DNA of 64,000 nucleotides from Halobaculum litoreum (GCF_030127125.1 NZ_CP126156.1:1612001-1676000), one strand, 5' to 3'. Positions 55,503 to 63,878 are shown, numbered from the stretch's first letter. Numbers and translations: made by a program. Notes: a model not told the origin generated them from the letters alone.

Positions 55503-56789
55503 ATGACGTGGAACGAGGTCGAGACGGCGAGCCGCGAGGAGCTCCGGGCGCTGAAGGGCGAACGACTCCGCGAGACGGTCCGTCGGGCGTACGAACGCGT
55601 GCCGTTCTACCGGGAGCGACTGGACGAGGCGGGGGTCCACCCGGACGACGTCGACGGGATCGAGGACGTCCGGCGGCTCCCGACGACGACGAAGGAGGAC
55701 TTCCGTGCGGAGTACCCCGACGGCCTGTTCGCGGTCCCCGACCGGGAGGTCCGCCGGATCCACGCCTCCTCGGGGACGACGGGGAAGCCGAAGGTGGTCG
55801 GCTACACGGACGGCGACCTCGCGACGTGGCGGGAGGTGGTGGCCCGGTCGCTGACGGCCGCGGGCGTCGCCCCCGGCGACACCGTGCAGAACGCGTACGG
55901 CTACGGCCTGTTCACGGGCGGCCTCGGCGTCCACGGCGGCGTCGAGGAGCTCGGCGCGACCGTGATCCCCGTCGGCGGCGGGCAGACCGACCGCCAGATC
56001 GACCTCCTCGTCGACCTCGAATCCGACGCCCTCACCTGCACGCCGTCGTACGCGCTGTACCTCGCCGAGCGCGCCGCCGAGCGCGGCGTCGACGTGCGCG
56101 AACTGCCGCTGTCGACGGTGATCGTCGGCGCCGAGCCGTGCACCGACCCGATGCGCGCGGAGATCGAGGACCGACTCGGCGTCACCGCCGTCGACATCTA
56201 CGGCCTCTCGGAGATCATCGGCCCCGGCGTCTCCAACGAGTGTGTCGCCGCGCAGGACGGCCTGCACATCTGGGAGGACCACTTCCACCCGGAAGTGGTC
56301 GACCCCGGGACGGGCGAGCCGTTGCCCGAGGGCGAGGAGGGCGAACTCGTCCTCACGACGCTGACGAAGGAGGCCGTCCCCGTGCTCCGCTACCGGACGG
56401 GCGACCTGACGACGCTCACGACCGAGCGGTGCGAGTGCGGCCGGACGATGGTCCGCATGGACAACGTCACCGGACGGGCGGACGACCTGATCATCGTCCG
56501 GGGCGTCAATCTGTACCCCAGCCAGATCGAGGACGTGGTGCTGGAGTTCGACGCCGTCGCCCCCTTCTACCGGATCGACCTCCGCCGCGAGGGCGCGCTC
56601 GACACGTTCGAACTCACCGTCGAGCGCCGTGGGGACGCGACGGTCGACCCGTCGACGCTCGCGTCGCGCATCGCCGACCGGATCCGGAACGTCGTGGGGA
56701 TCACCCCCGACGAGGTCCGCGTCGTCGACCCGGGCGGGGTCGAACGCACGGAGACGGGGAAGGTGCAGCGGGTGTTCGACCACCGCTGA
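55503..56789 (+). CDS. paaK: Phenylacetate-CoA ligase
   Basis: A 428-residue adenylate-forming enzyme that converts phenylacetate, ATP and CoA to phenylacetyl-CoA. The AMP-binding loop is HASSGTTGKPKVVGYT near residue 85; YGLSEIIGPGVSNEC and RTGDLTTLTTERCECGRTM are PaaK-type, the latter with Cys residues. The C-terminal domain ends at GKVQRVFDHR. It supplies the substrate of the PaaABCD enzyme encoded 2.4 kb away. Confidence 0.93.
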   Translation: MTWNEVETASREELRALKGERLRETVRRAYERVPFYRERLDEAGVHPDDVDGIEDVRRLPTTTKEDFRAEYPDGLFAVPDREVRRIHASSGTTGKPKVVGYTDGDLATWREVVARSLTAAGVAPGDTVQNAYGYGLFTGGLGVHGGVEELGATVIPVGGGQTDRQIDLLVDLESDALTCTPSYALYLAERAAERGVDVRELPLSTVIVGAEPCTDPMRAEIEDRLGVTAVDIYGLSEIIGPGVSNECVAAQDGLHIWEDHFHPEVVDPGTGEPLPEGEEGELVLTTLTKEAVPVLRYRTGDLTTLTTERCECGRTMVRMDNVTGRADDLIIVRGVNLYPSQIEDVVLEFDAVAPFYRIDLRREGALDTFELTVERRGDATVDPSTLASRIADRIRNVVGITPDEVRVVDPGGVERTETGKVQRVFDHR

Positions 56790-56848
56790 GGCCGACTGCC
56801 GGACGGGGCGTCCGGTAGCGTAATGTGGGCCCCGGTCGTCGGGCAGCC

Positions 56849-57256
56849 ATGCTCGACGCCGATCGCCTCCTCGACTCGAAACTCGCACACGTGGTCGCGG
56901 TCGTCCTCGGTGTCGTCGGCGTCGTCGGCCTCGTGGTCGGCGCGCCGACGGTCTGGTTCTGGATCCTCTACGGCATCGCGTGGCTCGCGTTCCTGGACCT
57001 GTTCGACGGGGACGACGCGGGGCGCTTCTGGGAGGGCGTGTTCACCGGATCGACCGACGAGTCGGAGTCGGTCGGCGACCGCGCCGGGAGCGACCGGGCG
57101 ACACGACACGCCGAGGACGACGGCGAGGACCCGCTCGCCGTGCTCAAACGCCGCTACGCCGAGGGAGCCATCGACGACGACGAGTTCGAGGAGCGGCTGG
57201 ACCGCCTGCTGGAGACGCCCGACACGCTCGCGGAACTCGAGCGCGCTCGGGGCTGA
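56849..57256 (+). CDS. Small SHOCT-type membrane protein
   Basis: A 135-residue protein. Two hydrophobic helices (VAVVLGVVGVVGLVVGAP and TVWFWILYGIAWLAFLDLF) are followed by a disordered acidic linker and a C-terminal SHOCT motif (DPLAVLKRRYAEGAIDDDEF, then EERLDRLLETPD). SHOCT segments are short oligomerisation modules. The ATG at 56849 was preferred to a GTG eight codons earlier. Function unknown. Confidence 0.75.
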   Translation: MLDADRLLDSKLAHVVAVVLGVVGVVGLVVGAPTVWFWILYGIAWLAFLDLFDGDDAGRFWEGVFTGSTDESESVGDRAGSDRATRHAEDDGEDPLAVLKRRYAEGAIDDDEFEERLDRLLETPDTLAELERARG

Positions 57257-57383
57257 ACGATCCGGCGCGTTCGGTGACACCAACCGGTCGACGACCGTCC
57301 CCGTCGGATCGCCAGACGAGAGCCAGTCGGCGAATTTCGCCGTTTCTACGATCGCCAGAAAGCGGCGCGTTCGGGCTTCTGGC

Positions 57384-57404
57384 GCCCGAATCGGGCCAGT
57401 TATA
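57384..57404 (+). promoter_or_regulatory. Palindrome abutting a TATA box before a small gene
   Basis: GCCCGA-A-TCGGGC (57384-57396) is a perfect 6-base inverted repeat around one base. It is followed within four bases by TTATA (57400-57404), which lies about 26 bases before GTG 57428. The position over the BRE/TATA region suggests an operator that would block initiation. Confidence 0.5.
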
Positions 57405-57427
57405 CCCGTCCACCGGGAAACGACGGT

Positions 57428-57604
57428 GTGACGCGCACCGACGTCGACCCCGTCGACCGGCCGACTTCCGTCTCGAGCCACGCCTACCGGATCACGCTCG
57501 ACAACGGGCGAGAGACGTTCGACGCCCTCGAGATCTGCGACGACCACTGTCCGGAGGCGTACCTCATGTCCGACACGGTCCACTCCCTCGAGGAGATGCG
57601 ATAG
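57428..57604 (+). CDS. 58-residue protein with a leaderless start
   Basis: An acidic short protein beginning at GTG (TRTDVDPVDRP, then HAYRITLDNGRETFDALEIC and CDDHCPEAYLMSDTV). A CxxxC pair (ICDDHC) is present. It is preceded by a well-spaced TATA box, so the mRNA is probably leaderless. I do not recognise the family. It is convergent with the hydrolase gene. Confidence 0.6.
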   Translation: MTRTDVDPVDRPTSVSSHAYRITLDNGRETFDALEICDDHCPEAYLMSDTVHSLEEMR

Positions 57605-57632
57605 CCGGTCGGCGTCGCCACCCCCTCCGTTC

Positions 57633-58304
57633 TCACCCGTCGACGACTGCCGCCAACCGGTCGTTCAGCCACGCGAACTCGTCGGCCGTGACCTCGTGCC
57701 CGACACCGTCGTACACGCGCTCGGTCACGTCCGCACCCAGTTCGCGCAACGCCGCCGCCGTCGCGTGCACCCGTTCCGGCGGCACGCGGTCGTCGTCCGC
57801 GCCGCCCGCGACCAGCGTCGGCGTTCCGGTGAGATCGCCCGTGCGGGTCTCGGCGCCGACGCTCGGCCCCAAGAGGCCGCCGCTGAGCACCGCGATAGGG
57901 TGGGCCCCGCCGCGATCGGCGGCGTGCTCGGCGGCGACCGACGCCCCCTGCGAGAACCCGACGAGGAACACCGCCTCCGGTGGGAGCGAGAGCGTCTCGC
58001 GCGTCTCAGCGAGGACGCGGTCGACGACCGCCACCGCCGAGGCGAGGTGTGGCTCGTTGCGCTCGCGCGGCTCGTCGCCCGCGTACGGGTACCACCGACC
58101 ACGCTCGGCGGCGGGGGCGACGAACGCGACGCCGTGGCGTGCGAGCGGGTCGAGGAGGTTGAGCACCCCCTGTGCCGTGGCGCCGCGACCGTGGAGCGCG
58201 ACGACCGCCGCCCGTGCGCCGCCGCGCGGCGCGCCCGCGGTCACGACCGGCCGGCCGGCGTGCGGCCCGGGGAGGTCGTCCGGGAGCGTGCCGTCGCCGA
58301 ACAT
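57633..58304 (-). CDS. Alpha/beta hydrolase of the phospholipase/carboxylesterase type (MhqD-like)
   Basis: A 223-residue serine hydrolase. The nucleophile is in FLVGFSQGASVAAEHA (GFSQG), the acid is Asp in GGADDDRVPPE and the His in DGVGHEVTADEF; VVALHGRGATAQGVLNL forms the oxyanion region. Its ATG shares one base with the stop of the dioxygenase gene, as mhqO-mhqD pairs do in bacteria, where they detoxify quinones. Confidence 0.85.
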   Translation of the reverse strand: MFGDGTLPDDLPGPHAGRPVVTAGAPRGGARAAVVALHGRGATAQGVLNLLDPLARHGVAFVAPAAERGRWYPYAGDEPRERNEPHLASAVAVVDRVLAETRETLSLPPEAVFLVGFSQGASVAAEHAADRGGAHPIAVLSGGLLGPSVGAETRTGDLTGTPTLVAGGADDDRVPPERVHATAAALRELGADVTERVYDGVGHEVTADEFAWLNDRLAAVVDG

Positions 58305-59260
58305 CAGCCGTCGTCGTCCCCGCGGCCCGCGGCCGCGGCCGGGAGCGCCAGCGACGGCAACTGTCCCTCGATCATCTCGCGGTCCTCCTCGGCCCACGGC
58401 GGGAGGACGAGCGACTCGCCGGCGGTCGCCGGGTCCTCGTCGATCGTGAACCCCGGCCCCTCCGTCGACAGCTCGATCAGGATCCCGCCGGGCTCGCGCA
58501 CGTAGAGCGCGTGGTAGTAGTGCCGGTCGCGGATCCGGGAGACGTCAACGTCGCGCTCGCGGAACAGGTCGTGCCACTCGCGCAGTTGGTCGCGGTCGGG
58601 GACGCGCACGGCGACGTGGTGGACGCTCCCGACGCCCTCCCGGGCGTACGGCGCCTCGCGGTCGAGGAGGTCGACGACCGTCGCGCGGTCGCCGCCGGCC
58701 CGGTAGCGGACGCGGTCGCCGTCCTCGCCCGCGTACTCGAAGCCGAGCGTGTCGAGGACGCTCGCCGTCGCGAACGGGTTCGTCGGGAGCGCGGTCACGC
58801 CGTGGATGCCACGGACCGCGTGGCGATCGGGGACCGGCCCCCCCGCCCACGGCGCGACGGACTGGTCGGCGGCGACGAGTTCGAGGCGCGTCCCCGCCGG
58901 GTCCTCGAACCGGAGGGCCGACTCGTCGAAGCGCGAGACCCGTTCCGCGTCGACGCCCCGGTCCGCGAGCCGGTCGCGCCAGTAGTCGAGCGACCCCTCG
59001 GGGACGGCGAACGACGTCGCCGTGAGTTGGGGTTTGCCGCGCCTGCCGGGCGGTTCGTTCGGGTAGGGGAAGCAGGTGTAGACCGTGCCGAGGTCGCCCG
59101 CGCCGTTGCCGTAGTACAGGTGGTACCGGAGGACGTCCTCGTGGTTGACCGTCCGTTTGACGAGGCGGAGCCCGAGCGTCCCGACGAGGAAGTCGAGGTT
59201 CGCCTGCGCGTCCCCGACCATCGCGGTGACGTGGTGGATCCCCGGCGTATCTGTGAGCAT
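58304..59260 (-). CDS. Ring-cleaving dioxygenase of the VOC superfamily (MhqO-like)
   Basis: A 318-residue protein with two VOC (glyoxalase-fold) halves. Metal ligands are the His of PGIHHVTAMVG, HHVAVRVPD near residue 215 and Glu in GILIELSTEGPG. TCFPYPNEPPGRRGKPQLTAT (read in parts) is typical of MhqO/MhqA hydroquinone dioxygenases. It lies directly before the MhqD-like hydrolase. The substrate (hydroquinone or catechol) is an inference from the pair. Confidence 0.85.
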   Translation of the reverse strand: MLTDTPGIHHVTAMVGDAQANLDFLVGTLGLRLVKRTVNHEDVLRYHLYYGNGAGDLGTVYTCFPYPNEPPGRRGKPQLTATSFAVPEGSLDYWRDRLADRGVDAERVSRFDESALRFEDPAGTRLELVAADQSVAPWAGGPVPDRHAVRGIHGVTALPTNPFATASVLDTLGFEYAGEDGDRVRYRAGGDRATVVDLLDREAPYAREGVGSVHHVAVRVPDRDQLREWHDLFRERDVDVSRIRDRHYYHALYVREPGGILIELSTEGPGFTIDEDPATAGESLVLPPWAEEDREMIEGQLPSLALPAAAAGRGDDDG

Positions 59261-59447
59261 TCGGACGCCGTGGGTTCGTCGCGCGCCGTGTTAGGCCTCT
59301 CGGCACCGGCGAGCGCGTGTCGTCGTTTCGCCGTCGTTGTGGAACGAGGCACGAAAGTAAACGGACATGTCGATTAGCGGGTGTTATCTGTCATTTCTGT
59401 GTCCATCCAGTTCCGACTCCCGGTCTTCCGTTCGTTTGTTGCGAAAG

Positions 59448-59454
59448 AGTAAAC
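59448..59454 (+). promoter_or_regulatory. TATA box before the leader ORF of the HalOD1 gene
   Basis: AGTAAAC at 59448-59454 lies about 24 bases before ATG 59473 (28 before the in-frame ATG 59479). The spacing predicts a leaderless mRNA starting at this small ORF. Nothing else of note was seen in the interval 59261-59472, which otherwise appears gene-free. Confidence 0.5.
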
Positions 59455-59472
59455 CCGCGGTCCGCCGACCGG

Positions 59473-59589
59473 ATGAATATGGTCCTCGACGACCCGGACG
59501 AGGGGGCGATCGACTCCCCCCGACGAGACGACGGGCGGCCGCCCATCGACGCGACCCGTCGGCTCCTCGACGGGGACGCCCCGCGGTGA
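59473..59589 (+). CDS. 38-residue leader ORF coupled to the HalOD1 gene
   Basis: An acidic short ORF (MNMVLDDPDEGAIDSP to RRLLDGDAPR). Its TGA at 59587-59589 overlaps GTG 59586, the likely start of the HalOD1 protein. Position after a TATA box suggests that ribosomes enter here. A one-base indel joining both into a single protein cannot be excluded. Confidence 0.45.
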   Translation: MNMVLDDPDEGAIDSPRRDDGRPPIDATRRLLDGDAPR

Positions 59590-59939
59590 CCCGGTGGCTT
59601 CGCCGCGACGGTGCGACCGCCAGGGGGGGGTGTGCGCCCGTGAGCGGCGACCCGGCCGAGGACGTCGACGTGACGCACGACCCGGACACCGGCGAGTACG
59701 TCGCCGCGTTCGATCCGTTGCGGGTCGACGCCAGCATCGCCGTCATCGAGGCGACCGCCGAGATCCGGAGCGCGGCGCCCGACCGACACGCGCCGCTGTT
59801 CGAGGTGATCGACCCCGACGCCCTCGACCGGATCTGTTCGGGAGACGACGACACGCTCGTCGAGTTCACCTACCTCGATCACCGGATCCGTGTCCGCAGC
59901 GGGGGCCACATCACGGTGACGCCCGTCGAGTCCGCCTGA
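59586..59939 (+). CDS. HalOD1-domain protein
   Basis: A 117-residue protein starting at the coupled GTG (a later GTG at 59640 would give 99 residues). The HalOD1 output-domain pattern is seen from residue 25: EYVAAFDPLRVDASIAVIE, LFEVIDPDALDRI, and the strands VEFTYLDHRIRV and GGHITVTP. The domain is found attached to signalling proteins or alone in haloarchaea; its role is not known. Confidence 0.75.
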   Translation: MTRWLRRDGATARGGCAPVSGDPAEDVDVTHDPDTGEYVAAFDPLRVDASIAVIEATAEIRSAAPDRHAPLFEVIDPDALDRICSGDDDTLVEFTYLDHRIRVRSGGHITVTPVESA

Positions 59940-59992
59940 TCGGGCGACCTACTCCGAGGAGCGACGGACCGACTCGCCGTCGCTCGCCGCCG

Positions 59993-60867
59993 TCACTCGT
60001 CGCCGGCACCCGTCGGGCCGTCGTCCGCGCTCCGTTCTTCGAACGCCGTCGTCTCCGCGTCCGCGTCGGCGACGAACCGCATCGTCGCCAGGTTCCCGGC
60101 CAGTCCGAGGACCGCGCCGGCGGGCAGGCCGACGACCAGTCCGACGACCGGGACCGAGACGACGACCGCGGTGACCAGCGGGGAGACGACCGCGACCGCG
60201 GCGACGAACCCGACCGCGTACCGGAGGTAGGCGCCGCCCGCGAGCGCCAAGTCGACGGACGCCCGCGCCGCCGCCAGCGCGCCCGTGTCGCGGAGGACGA
60301 TCAGGTACGGCGTCGCGAACAGCAGGTACGCCGCGCCGAGGGCGACGACGAGCAGGGGAGGAGGACGACCGGCGCGCTCGCGGGGGCGGCGGCGACGAGG
60401 AGCGCCGCCGGCGCGAACACCGCGACCGGCGCGACCGTCACGACGAGGAACGCCCGGAAGTGCCGACGGACGTGCTCGACGAAGCGGTAGCGCCGCCCGG
60501 CGAGCGCGTCGGCGACCGACCCGAAGTAGCCCGCCGAGAGCACCGCCGTCACGAGGAGGCCGCCGGCGGCCGCGGCGACGGTCGCGGGGTCCGTCAGCCC
60601 CGTGGTCGGGACGCCCGCGTTCACCGACACGCCGGTGGCGGGGGTGGAGACGAACCCCCAGACCGTGAGCACCGACGCGGGGAGGGTGAACCGGACGCCG
60701 GTCCGGAACCCGGAGAACGCCAACACGGCCCGGATCTTCTGCACGTCGGTGAGGGCCAGCGCCAGGGGAACGAGCGCGAGCGGGAGGTTCGCGAGCGCCG
60801 CGCCGACGCCGTCTGCGAGGCGGGTGGCGATGGAGGGCACGCCGTGACGTGGTCCGGCCGCCGACAT
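59993..60867 (-). pseudogene. DUF4013-like membrane protein, frameshifted
   Basis: A polytopic protein with about five or six hydrophobic helices. The first frame (ATG 60867) carries LLVTAVLSAGYFGSVADALA and RYRFVEHVRRHFRAFLVVTV. After about base 60357 the protein continues in another frame (LLVVALGAAYLLFATPYLIV to LAGNLATMRFVADADA) to the stop at 59993. The break is in a CCCCT-rich run (GGGGAGGAGG on the plus strand). DUF4013 members are unannotated membrane proteins. GTG 60840 is an alternative start. Confidence 0.65.
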
Positions 60868-60897
60868 GGCGGTTTCGGAACACGTCGGTGCCGGGGG

Positions 60898-61431
60898 TCA
60901 GGCCGCCACGACGAGCACCCGCGTGTTGCCGCGACGGTCGGCGTACTGCCCGCCGGCGGGCGGCTTGATCGTCACCGACAGCGTCCCCTGTTCGCGGTTC
61001 GGCCCGAGGCTCGGCGCCACCGTCACCGACGTGGTGCCGTCGGGACCGGTCCGACCGGTCGCGACGCCGTCGAGGCTCGCGCTCTCGCCGGAGACGACGA
61101 CCGTGGCGCCGGCGACGGGGTCGCCGTCGGGGCCCACGACCGTCAGCGCGAGCTCCTGTTCGCCCGGCGTCGTCACCTCGGGCTCGGGGCGCACGTCGAG
61201 TTCGGTCACGGCGAGCCCCTGCACGCCGGAGACCATGTTGAGCATGACGCTGAGGCTGGCGACGCCGACGACGAGCGCGACGACGAGCCGAACCGGCAAC
61301 CCCTCGATGGCGCGCTCGTCGCGGCGCAGCGCCGCCAGCCACGCGCGCTCTGCGGCGAGCCGCGAGTCGACCCGATCCCGTGCCGCCGCGAGGACGGCCC
61401 GCGGCCGTGGACAGTGGTGGTCCGTGGACAC
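60898..61431 (-). CDS. Membrane-anchored protein with Ig-like domain
   Basis: A 177-residue protein starting at GTG 61431 (a TTG ten codons earlier is possible). A basic helical start (RAVLAAARDRVDSRLAAERA) precedes one hydrophobic span (LPVRLVVALVVGVASLSVML). The rest is an extracellular beta domain of the carboxypeptidase-regulatory or Ig-like kind (VVGPDGDPVAGATVVVSGES). It is divergent from the HerA-like gene, 74 bases apart, and on the same strand as the DUF4013-like gene. Confidence 0.65.
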   Translation of the reverse strand: MSTDHHCPRPRAVLAAARDRVDSRLAAERAWLAALRRDERAIEGLPVRLVVALVVGVASLSVMLNMVSGVQGLAVTELDVRPEPEVTTPGEQELALTVVGPDGDPVAGATVVVSGESASLDGVATGRTGPDGTTSVTVAPSLGPNREQGTLSVTIKPPAGGQYADRRGNTRVLVVAA

Positions 61432-61505
61432 ACCCCGGCTGGTCCCGGCCTCGGGCTTCAACCTTCGTCCGAGGCCTTTCGTACGGAGCCGGGGGCACCC
61501 GCCCC

Positions 61506-62592
61506 GTGCACGTCATCGGGAGACAGAGCGGAACCGGCTGCGACGATGGGACCGCGGCGGGCGAGGACGCCGAGCGGTGTGCGCCGGTGGGGCGGTACCG
61601 GGCGCACGACGGCAGCGTCGGGGCCCGCGTCGCCCTCGACACCGACCGGCCCCACGCGGGACTGGTCGTCGGCAAGCGCGGGAGCGGGAAGACCCACACC
61701 CTCGCGGTCGTGGCCGAAGGGGTCGCCGCCGCCCGCGGGGTCGCCCCGGTCGTCGTCGACCCGATGGGCGTGCTCGGCGGGCTCGCCGAGTGCGGGGGAC
61801 CGTCCACCGACGGCCGCGGATCCGGCCGGACGCGCTCCCGGCGGCGGCGTGGCCCGGGCTGTTCGGGCTCGACCGGACCGGCGCGGTCGGGTCGCTCGTG
61901 TGGCGGGCCGTCGCCGACCGCGACCGGCCGACGGTCGCGGCCGCCCGGGAGTACGTCGCGGACGCCGACGCCGCTCGGGCGGCGCGGCGGGGCGCCGACG
62001 CCCAACTCGCGCTCGCCGAGCGGTGGGACGTGTTCGACCCGGACGGGCTGACGGCGGCCGACCTCGCCGACGGCGACGCGACGGTGCTCGACTGTTCGGC
62101 GCTCCCGCCCGCGGCCGCGACAGCGGTGTGTGCGGCCGTCGCGCGGGCGCTGTACGACGCGCGCGTCCGGGGGACGATCCGCCGGCTGCCGTGGCTGTTC
62201 GTCGACGAGGCGCACGCCTTCTTCGGCGGCGTCGCCGGCGACGCGCTCGCGACGCTGCTCACGCGCGGCCGCGCCCCGGGCGTGTCGCTGGTGTGTGCCA
62301 CCCAGCGTCCCGCGGCGCTCCCCGACGTCGCCGTCTCGCAGGCCGACCTGCTCGTCGCCCACCGGCTGCACGGGCGTGCCGACCTCGACGCGCTCCGGGG
62401 ACCAGACCCCGTGCGCTCGGCGACGACCTCGCCTCGCGACTCCCCGACGCCGTGGGCGAGGCGCTCGTCGTCGACGACGCGACGGGGGCGGCGACGACCG
62501 TCGGCGTCCGCGAACGGCGGACGCCCGACCGCGGGGAGAGCGCCCGCGCGTCGGACGCGGCGCGGGAGTCGCTCGCGGCCGGGCCGGACTGA
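61506..62592 (+). pseudogene. HerA-like ATPase, two frameshifts
   Basis: A small (about 361-residue) HerA/VirB4-like P-loop ATPase starting at GTG 61506. Walker A is in LVVGKRGSGKTHTLAVVAEG, Walker B in PWLFVDEAHAFFGG, and LVCATQRPAALPDVAVSQAD is the sensor region. The frame breaks at about 61797 (a GGGGG run) and again at about 62398 (GGGG), the last part (DLASRLPDAVGEALVVDDAT) ending at 62592. It lacks the HAS-barrel N-terminus of true HerA and has no NurA nuclease beside it. It may move DNA or protein at the membrane. Confidence 0.7.
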
Positions 62593-62639
62593 GGGCGCGG
62601 TCGACGTGGGTTTAACTCTCGGCGTCGCCAACGGCGGCC

Positions 62640-62660
62640 ATGGACGTGACTCGCCAGTGA
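62640..62660 (+). other. Six-codon minigene overlapping a small membrane gene
   Basis: ATG 62640 reads MDVTRQ and stops with a TGA at 62658-62660 that overlaps GTG 62657. TTTAACT (62611-62617) lies about 26 bases upstream, so transcription probably starts at this ATG. It may be a leader peptide or the true start of the next gene broken by a one-base indel. Confidence 0.35.
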
Positions 62661-62794
62661 GCGCCGACGGTCGGTCGGTCGGCGAACGGCTCGTCGCCGG
62701 CGCCGTGGAGAAGCCGGTGCTCGGGCTGTTCGTCGTGTTGCTGCTGGTGATGGCGACCGGGTTCCTCGTGGGACTGGTGCTCGTCGTCACCTGA
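62657..62794 (+). CDS. 45-residue single-span membrane protein
   Basis: A short protein from GTG 62657 (SADGRSVGERLVAGAVEKP), then one strong hydrophobic helix (VLGLFVVLLLVMATGFLVG). It follows the HerA-like gene by 64 bases. The start is coupled to the six-codon minigene. Small anchors of this kind are common in haloarchaea; no function is known. Confidence 0.6.
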   Translation: MSADGRSVGERLVAGAVEKPVLGLFVVLLLVMATGFLVGLVLVVT

Positions 62795-62816
62795 CGCGCC
62801 GTCCCGAGGGCGCCCG

Positions 62817-63728
62817 TCAGTCGCGCTCCCGGCGGAGTCGTGCCTTCTCGCGGTCGTGTTCGAGTTCCCGGGCGATCCAGCGTGCCGCCACCTCGATCCC
62901 GGTGCGCTCCCAGCCCGCGAACCCCCGCCTGCGCGACCGGTCGACGACACACAGCGTACCGAACAGGTCGCCGTCGACGGACACCGGGGTGCCGAGGTAA
63001 CACTGGAGCCCGAGCCGCCGGCCGATGGCGGGCCGGCCGCGGTCGGCGATGCCCCCGTCGGCGTTCGAGGCGACGGTGCGCCCCTCGGCGACGGTGGTCT
63101 CACAGTACGTGTTCTCGAGCGGCACCGTCTCGGCCAGCGACTCGCACAGGGTCGCCGTACCGCGGCCGGCCACGAACCGGAACTCGTCGTCGCGGATCCG
63201 CGCCAAGCCGGCGTAGTCCACCTCGTAGGTGTCGCGAACCGCCTCCAGCACCCCGTCGATCGCCGCGTCCACGTCGGTCGGCGCGCCGGCGATCGCGTCG
63301 CCGAGCCGTCGGAGGGTCGCGGCCCCGCGGTCCTTCCGCTGGCGCTCGTGGTACGCCTCGACCGCCGTCTCCAGCCGGGCGGCGAGCGCCGCGTGGTCGT
63401 CCGCCCCCGCGACGGGGAGGTGGTCGGTGGCGCCGGCGCGAAACAGCGCGCGCACCGTCCGGGCGTCGAACGCGTCGGCGTCGCCGTACGTGACGACGGG
63501 CAGGTCGGGGTACCCCCCGCGGACGACGCCGAGGAACGACGCCGTCCCGTCGGGCAGCGGGTGGCCGACGACGAGCCCGTCGTACGACTCGTGGCCGAGC
63601 GTGTCGACCGCCGCCTCCCCGCACGGCTCCGGGTCCGTCACGAACGGCCCGTCGTCCGCCAGCCGGGCCGCGACCCGATCGCGGCGGTCGGCGTCGGCGT
63701 CCACGTGGAGGAGTCGGTGGTCGGTCAT
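62817..63728 (-). CDS. Pseudo-receiver plus GAF domain protein
   Basis: A 303-residue soluble protein. Residues 1-120 have a receiver fold (RLLHVDADADRRDRVAARL, VVGHPLPDGTASFL), but the phospho-acceptor Asp position is Gly (YDGLVVGHP), so it is probably not phosphorylated. Residues about 155-290 are a GAF domain (RFVAGRGTATLCESLAE, GRRLGLQCYLGTPVSVDG). The C-terminus is charged and helical. There is no kinase or DNA-binding domain, so it may sense a small molecule and act by binding a partner. Confidence 0.75.
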   Translation of the reverse strand: MTDHRLLHVDADADRRDRVAARLADDGPFVTDPEPCGEAAVDTLGHESYDGLVVGHPLPDGTASFLGVVRGGYPDLPVVTYGDADAFDARTVRALFRAGATDHLPVAGADDHAALAARLETAVEAYHERQRKDRGAATLRRLGDAIAGAPTDVDAAIDGVLEAVRDTYEVDYAGLARIRDDEFRFVAGRGTATLCESLAETVPLENTYCETTVAEGRTVASNADGGIADRGRPAIGRRLGLQCYLGTPVSVDGDLFGTLCVVDRSRRRGFAGWERTGIEVAARWIARELEHDREKARLRRERD

Positions 63729-63878
63729 CCGTCTCACCGGGGGCCAGCGGGACGTAAGAGGTTGTTGGCCGGATCGCCGGACGACCGCCGCCGGACCCGC
63801 CCGTGGCGACGGAGGGAGCGGGCGACCGGAACCGTGTGCCGCGACGGCCGCGGCTCGGCGGTCGGTCGCAACAGAAAG

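Noticed and set aside
61506-62592. HerA-NurA DNA end-resection pair
   Set aside because: No NurA-like nuclease lies beside it and the ATPase lacks the HAS-barrel region.
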